From positions 366-46,908 of the forward strand of contig JAABOA010000005.1 of NCBI GenBank assembly GCA_015680635.1: 46,543 nt of DNA, written 5' to 3'. This document shows, piece after piece, positions 41,701 to 46,543 of the stretch. The notes under the pieces are model-generated. The model was not told where the DNA came from, did not search any database, and worked only from the letters and a program-made list of their open reading frames with translations. Origin of the DNA: Lunasporangiospora selenospora (lineage: Eukaryota; Mortierellomycota; Mortierellomycetes; Mortierellales; Mortierellaceae). The first letter of the stretch is position 1, and each line of letters begins with the position of its first letter. Made by a program: the position numbers and the translations under genes.

Positions 41701-44700
41701 GCGGAAACGACACCCACCTTACTCCAGAGAGGGCTTTTGCGCCAGAGAACGTAGAAGCGTTCACTATTGCTATGTTTGGAATGATCGGCAATATCGAGGA
41801 GCGATGTCAAGGGGTGTTGGATGCATAGTCCCGGTATCTGCGGTCCTTCTTCAACTTTTACCCCTGTCCTTACGATAAAGCAATCTCTGTAATATCATTG
41901 ATGTGTGCGTTCTGGAGCAAGCCCATTCATTTCAGGATCAAGCAACTCTTGAAAAATGCACTCCAATCAAGTGCGCCAAACAAGTGGGTACCTCTAGAAG
42001 CCTACCCAAAAGGAGCCAGCCCGGTCAGGATCATGCTCGAGAAGGCAAAGACGGATCCAATTGCCATTGAGCTAGTGAGGCTATTTGTCGACTATTGTTT
42101 TGAAACGGCAAAGGCGACAAAAGAGATCGTCTTCATCCAACACTTACTCGAGTGTATGGATGAGTTGACAGACAGCTATGCAGATCTGGCCTTTCAAATC
42201 ACAAGGGAATTCGCATTTCTTCGAAATCATGATCGACAGTTTGTCATCGAAAACCACAGGATTGCACACCCTCCAGCGATCCGTAGGTTCTGGGCCCTAG
42301 ATGACACCAAAATCTACGAGTGCCGGAACCCAATCCTTCAGATTCAGCTCAACAATAAGGCACCCGATGAGCTCAACAAAAATTTTACAGAGGTGATTTT
42401 TGCAGCACCTGTCAACCTCCTCTGGTCATTCGAGCCAAATCCTAGATCGCCATCCAAAGAATTTCCATTGTTAGACCCACAGCATTCAACAAATTGGGTA
42501 AAGGCACTCTATCACATCACACTGTTTAACTTGAATCCGTTCAGTCATGTGTATACCCGGCCTCGGTACTACAGTCTAGACATACTTGACAACCCAGCAG
42601 TTGAAGCTGTAATCCAGTACAAGTGGTAGGTGTGGAGTGGTAGCCTTAGCACTTGGGTATCAGGAAATGCTAGATTTGGTGAATGGACAGTATGCTAATT
42701 TTTTGAGAGCGATTTCCTCTACTAGGAACACATTTGTATTTGGAGTCTGGATGATCCGATTTTCGGTTCAGTGTATATATTCTCTCCTCATTGTGATTGC
42801 CGCACTCATGCAGGTCTACTATAAGGATAGAGATTCGCTACTTGGAGTGTTTGCTGTGATCATTCTTCTTTCGTGCGTCTTTCTCTGGCTCGAGTTTCTC
42901 CAATGGCGAGAGAGTCGATATTATGCTGAACCTAAACCTACTGGAGGAGTTGAAGCGACAGAGACGGAGGAGGTCAAACTGGACAAAAGTCCCCAGAGCT
43001 TCACAAGCCCTCTGCAATGGATCAAGGCAAAAATGCGGCCAGGTTTTGAGAGGAGCCTGGAAAATTCTAGACAGAGCTCATTGAATCTTCAGAAAACTAG
43101 GTCTTCATACTTTAGGTAAGAATAGGACTGACACCAGGATATTGAAAGTGACAAGTATACGCTGAATGCAAATGCTTCTACCAATAATTAATGAAATGGT
43201 GCTTACTTGACAGGTCTCCTTACAACACTTTAGACCTGGTCATGTACCTCTACCCACTCGTGACAAGTGTTCATCAGATCGTCAATATTGTTCGTGGAGA
43301 GCAAGACGATGTGACGGCAGACTTTAGTTTCTGTGTGATGATTACGTTTCTTCACTTGGTACGTAGTCGGATGTTGTAATGGCAATAGATGAACGGACAG
43401 TCAGTCAGGTGCTGATTTATTTTTTGAACAACTGTGTAGCTGGCAGAGCTCCGAGTGAGTGAAACTGTATGCAAGTACATTACCATTGTTTTTGGTATCC
43501 TTCGTGAGATCAAGGTGTTCTTCATGGTCTTTGCTGTTAGTATGCTCTTCTTCACGATTGCCATAGTTCATGTTCTGCATGGTGTTGGGTCGACCAAGGG
43601 GAACGAGAAGGAGGCCAGCCTACCTGTTGACTTTCTTGGGGCTATCACGACTGTGTACCTTATGATGGTAAGACTGAAGGGTTTTGTGCTCTGGACTGAA
43701 GTAACATTGTTAACAGTTAGCGGTCGGCGGATTGAATACCTGCACGAGTAATGTTAATGTCTTTAACCGCTACTCGTGTTTATGGATGTAGGGTGGCCGA
43801 TACGATCCCATTGCTAGTGATATGTACGCGGATGCTGAAGGAGAGTCCAAGGCCACATACAAGAATACACCGCTCCTGGTGATGGTTATGGTGTACTTTA
43901 CATTCTCATCAATCCTAATGCTCAATATATTGATTGGTGAGTTGATGTGAATTGCGAATACCGTTACTGTAATTCAACACTGACAAACGGTACTCGGTCT
44001 TACTGCTCGCCTACTTGTATGTATTCAATTGACAATTGACTAAATTGGCCTGTTGACCTATGTCTGCTCCCTCTATAGCATTAATTAACAGCGCCTTTGT
44101 CAAGGCCGACGACAGCTGGCGTCAGTCATGGTTCGAGAACCGACTCAGATATGTTGAGAGCGCCGAGAACATGTCATATCACATCCCTGGTAAGTGACTC
44201 GTGTCCTTTTAGATTTGGTCCTAGTTGTGTTCAACTATCTAACATGTACTTTTTTTTGCCCTATTTTGCCCTTTCAGGTTTCCGTGAGACATTTGACTGG
44301 TTCCCCAAGATAGTTTACTACGGTGCAACGCCTTATCAGGTGAGGCAATATCGACGACGGATCGCAAAGAAAGATGAAGAGCTCAGGTTTGGCGAGGAGC
44401 AGGAAAAGCGACCCTTCGAGTCAGAGGATAGTGAAGATGATGAGGGAGATGACGGTAGAAAGGAGGTTTCTGAGACACCGTTAGCTGAAGCCTCGATCAA
44501 AGGATTCGAGAGAGAACTTGCCAAACAAACCCAGGCTCAGAGAGTGGGATTCTTGGATATCAAAAGGAAGTTTGACCAACAACTTGAAGGGCTTCGAACA
44601 GGCATATCACAAGAGTTTCAAAGGACTGTTGAGAAGCCACAGGTAGATATGGATGGTCTCAAAGAGATCGCTGGTGCACTGCGGAAAGATGTGTCTGACC

Positions 44701-44897
44701 TACAGGGGAGCATCGTGGGGTTGGACAAGAGGTCAGCAGAAACGAGCAGGGAGATTTCCGAGGTAAAAGATGAACTCTCTGTGATGAAAGAAACTATGTC
44801 AGAGACCAAGCAGCAAGTAGCCGAAATGAAAGAGGGAATTTTCGAACTTCAGAGCGATATTAGGGCCATTCTCGAAGCATTGAGAAAGCTCCAATGA
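38760..44897 (+). pseudogene. Propeller-like plus TRP-like ion-channel gene with disabling lesions
   Basis: Exons I can follow: 38760-39192, 39250-39404, 39461-~39505, 39601-39711, 39800-39830, 39922-42625, 42726-43115, 43214-43358, 43440-43667, 43792-43936, 44079-44189, 44278-44897. The ~1000-residue N-terminal part has WD-like strands (TISTASGILSLMMSPYQVCTWDLTTGE). The channel follows: S1 FSVQCIYSLLIVIAALMQV, S2 GVFAVIILLSCVFLWLE, S3, S4 LAELRVSETVCKYITIVFGILREIK, S5 FFMVFAVSMLFFTIAIVHV, a pore-loop region TVYLMMGGRYDP, and S6 ending MLNILIALINSAFV, as in TRP-family channels. The tail is an acidic linker and a long coiled coil. Lesions: TGA at 40080, shift to another frame near 40100, shift back near 40205 (TGA at 40208 otherwise), and an in-frame TAG at 41826 inside conserved-looking sequence. 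The exon near 39461-39505 also lacks a phase-matching junction. Recent pseudogene is my reading; assembly errors are the alternative. Confidence 0.65.
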
Positions 44898-44901
44898 CAG
44901 A

Positions 44902-44907
44902 AATAAA
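44902..44907 (+). terminator. Poly(A) signal after the channel gene
   Basis: AATAAA starts only 5 nt after the stop codon; close, but in the expected direction. Confidence 0.35.
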
Positions 44908-45130
44908 TTGTTTTTATCAAAAGAAAGAGGGATGCAAGATAGGGTGTTTTGTAGCGACTGGTACATAAACTATGGAGAGCTTTGCCTTTCAACTGCTAGC
45001 TAAATCGGGGATAATGAATCGAATGCGTAGCTGAAGGATATGGTATGATCATACCGCTAACATTCCCTTTGAGTCACCTCGTTGTTGGCTGTATTTTAGG
45101 CGAGTGGATCTGTATGCATATGCATCGCTT

Positions 45131-46355
45131 TTATTGTAGTGTCTTGTATGAGTTCAGAGGGTTCTCAGGGTGTTTACAGTCATCATTCTCTTCGTCGTGA
45201 TTAATTTCCTCAAAACTTTCCAAGGTTGCCCAGATACTTTGAAAAACCAGTAAGTGCCAATCTCCAGGTAAATCTCTTGCGAAGATATGCCTAATGATAC
45301 ATTGAACAGTAATATGTATGGGGAGGTGGTGAAGAAGTCTCCAGGAACTCGAATGAAAATGGGTCATACTTCTTAGGGATACTCTATTCTTATTGTCTTT
45401 GCTTTCTAAGTACCAATGGGCGAGCTTTTTGGAAGTGCGGACTAAACTCAAAATTACCTTGATCAATGTGGTAGATTGCACTAGAACAAACGCATTATAA
45501 TATGTGGCCAGGCGTTTGTCTCTCAACAGGCTGCTAATGACAGCTAGCACCAAGTGCGTCTCATTGGCTCTGACATATCAATAAAATATGGAATATATGT
45601 AAGTAGTGAGCTTTCACTATGAAACCGCACTTTAGCAGCAGCGTGAGTGTTAGCTATTGGAGGTCCATGGCGCGTCGAAACTGCATTATTTAATCCTTGG
45701 TATACGTTTAAATATGAGCATGTCTGGTTGAACTGCTGGTCTATTTTTTGGAACAAGACTCCCATGATGCATTCAAGCGATCCCTTAGCCACCACATACT
45801 GCTCATGTAAGATGGAGCATCACAGGCGGCGGATAGGAAATAGATATGAAGCATTTCTTCCCACGAAGGACGAATTCGAGAATGATGACGAGAGCAATGC
45901 TATTGCCCCAACCATTACCAACAAATGTTCATCGACCTTCAAAGACAACAGCAGAGGCATAAAAAATTCTTTCATAAGCAGACAGTGTGACTTGACTAAC
46001 GCAACAAGCACGCTGAGGACAAAGTAATAGGGTTGCTATGAGTGTGGTCAAAACATCGCAGGACAAAATTGTCAAGCCGTCGAATAGAGCACTGAGAAAT
46101 CTTTGGACTAATTGGGTCAACATCCCGAAGAGCTGTCAGAGAGGATGCAGAGGGACAATTTCAAGATAAGGTGGTTTATGCAAACGTCGGTTAGGATTGC
46201 TTACACAAAGAATGATAGCGAGGACCAAGTGAAAAGAAAGGTAGATATTCTGGTACGCGAAGAGATACACTAGGGACATGGCGGTGTTAGAACCAAAAAT
46301 GGCTAGTGCCTTTGGAGCAGGACGGAGTAGGTTGGTCCAGACTTGAATTTCTTAA
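45131..46355 (-). CDS. Probable multi-pass membrane protein, exon structure unresolved
   Basis: I do not recognise the family. On the minus strand several hydrophobic, protein-like segments follow one another: about 46345-46195 (TNLLRPAPKALAIFGSNTAM, then SLVYLFAYQNIYLSFHLVLAIIL, ending at a GTAAGC donor), 46130-46020 (LFGMLTQLVQRFLSALFDGL, then TILSCDVLTTLIATLLL, preceded by a TGACAG acceptor), a further hydrophobic frame at about 45930-45850, a loop with two Cys at about 45800-45610 (LECIMGVLFQKIDQQFNQTC), and the last exon below an acceptor at about 45567 (ETHLVLAVISSLLRDKRL, FVLVQSTTLIKVILSLVRT) down to a stop at 45131. At least four TM helices are likely. I could not join the central exons in one phase, and the start lies near or before 46400, so the gene may be broken or simply mis-spliced by me. 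Confidence 0.35.
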
Positions 46356-46543
46356 TCAGCAGTAATTGGCGCTTTGAGAATGTCATCAGATCCCGCCTCG
46401 ACCCTCCTCGGCCCTATCTTTCTTGATTCTCTGGCATGTACTTTTGTCGTTATTTTTTATTTTCATTGGCGAGTCCCGTGGCAGTTGGGCTCTTGCCAGC
46501 TATCACAATCTACACTCCTACTCTATGACCTGCATCTTTTTTT

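Noticed and set aside
1-46543. CRISPR arrays, insertion sequences, prokaryotic promoters or ribosome binding sites
   Set aside because: Intron-rich eukaryotic DNA; I saw no spaced direct repeats, transposase or terminal inverted repeats.

Overview
The window is nuclear DNA of a filamentous, early-diverging fungus. Nearly every gene is cut by short spliceosomal introns (about 50-110 nt, GTAAGT-type donors, YAG acceptors). CT-rich leaders precede several start codons and AATAAA signals follow several stop codons. Gene content (PX-PH phospholipase D, BCAS3-type propeller protein, large TRP-like channel with a propeller-like N-terminal half, signal-peptide/kelch/TM protein with a glycine linker) fits Mortierellomycota (Mortierella/Linnemannia-like) best. 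That placement is inference, not proof. Two runs of N (10423-10438 and 28374-28529) mark assembly gaps.

Layout. 1-1691: no supported gene, but a likely leader (with a possible 5'UTR intron) for a GNAT-fold acetyltransferase gene (1692-3711, +). 4443-6694 (-): disordered protein built around a recurring V-D motif. 7677-13313 (+): phospholipase D. 13883-16970 (-): three-domain PPPDE-thioredoxin-PUL protein, with a tRNA-like B-box element inside its first intron on the other strand. 17314-18512 (+): heme-oxygenase-like tail-anchored protein. 19502-21684 (-): kelch-type single-pass membrane protein. 22684-25680 (-): alpha/beta hydrolase fused to a CX5R protein phosphatase. 26096-28105 (+): intronless F-box protein. 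29320-35141 (+): BCAS3 homologue. 35.1-38.7 kb: gene-poor, holding a decayed fragment of an ion-channel gene. 38760-44897 (+): the related, nearly complete channel gene, which itself carries stops and frame breaks. 45.1-46.4 kb (-): hydrophobic, multi-exon coding-like sequence that I could not resolve.

There is no operon logic here. The genes are independent housekeeping and signalling loci. A loose theme is membrane lipid and protein turnover: phospholipase D makes phosphatidic acid, BCAS3 proteins act at phosphoinositide-marked autophagy membranes, the PUL domain is known from the Ufd3/PLAA partner of Cdc48, and F-box proteins select substrates for ubiquitin ligases. I do not claim these genes act together.

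Most worth following up: the hydrolase-phosphatase fusion (one exon carries the end of one domain and the start of the other); a 34-nt element, 32/34 identical, lying 71-83 nt after the stop codons of two unrelated genes and looking like a branch point plus 3' splice site; the decaying channel pair; and two to three GC-AG introns with the identical donor GCAAGT.
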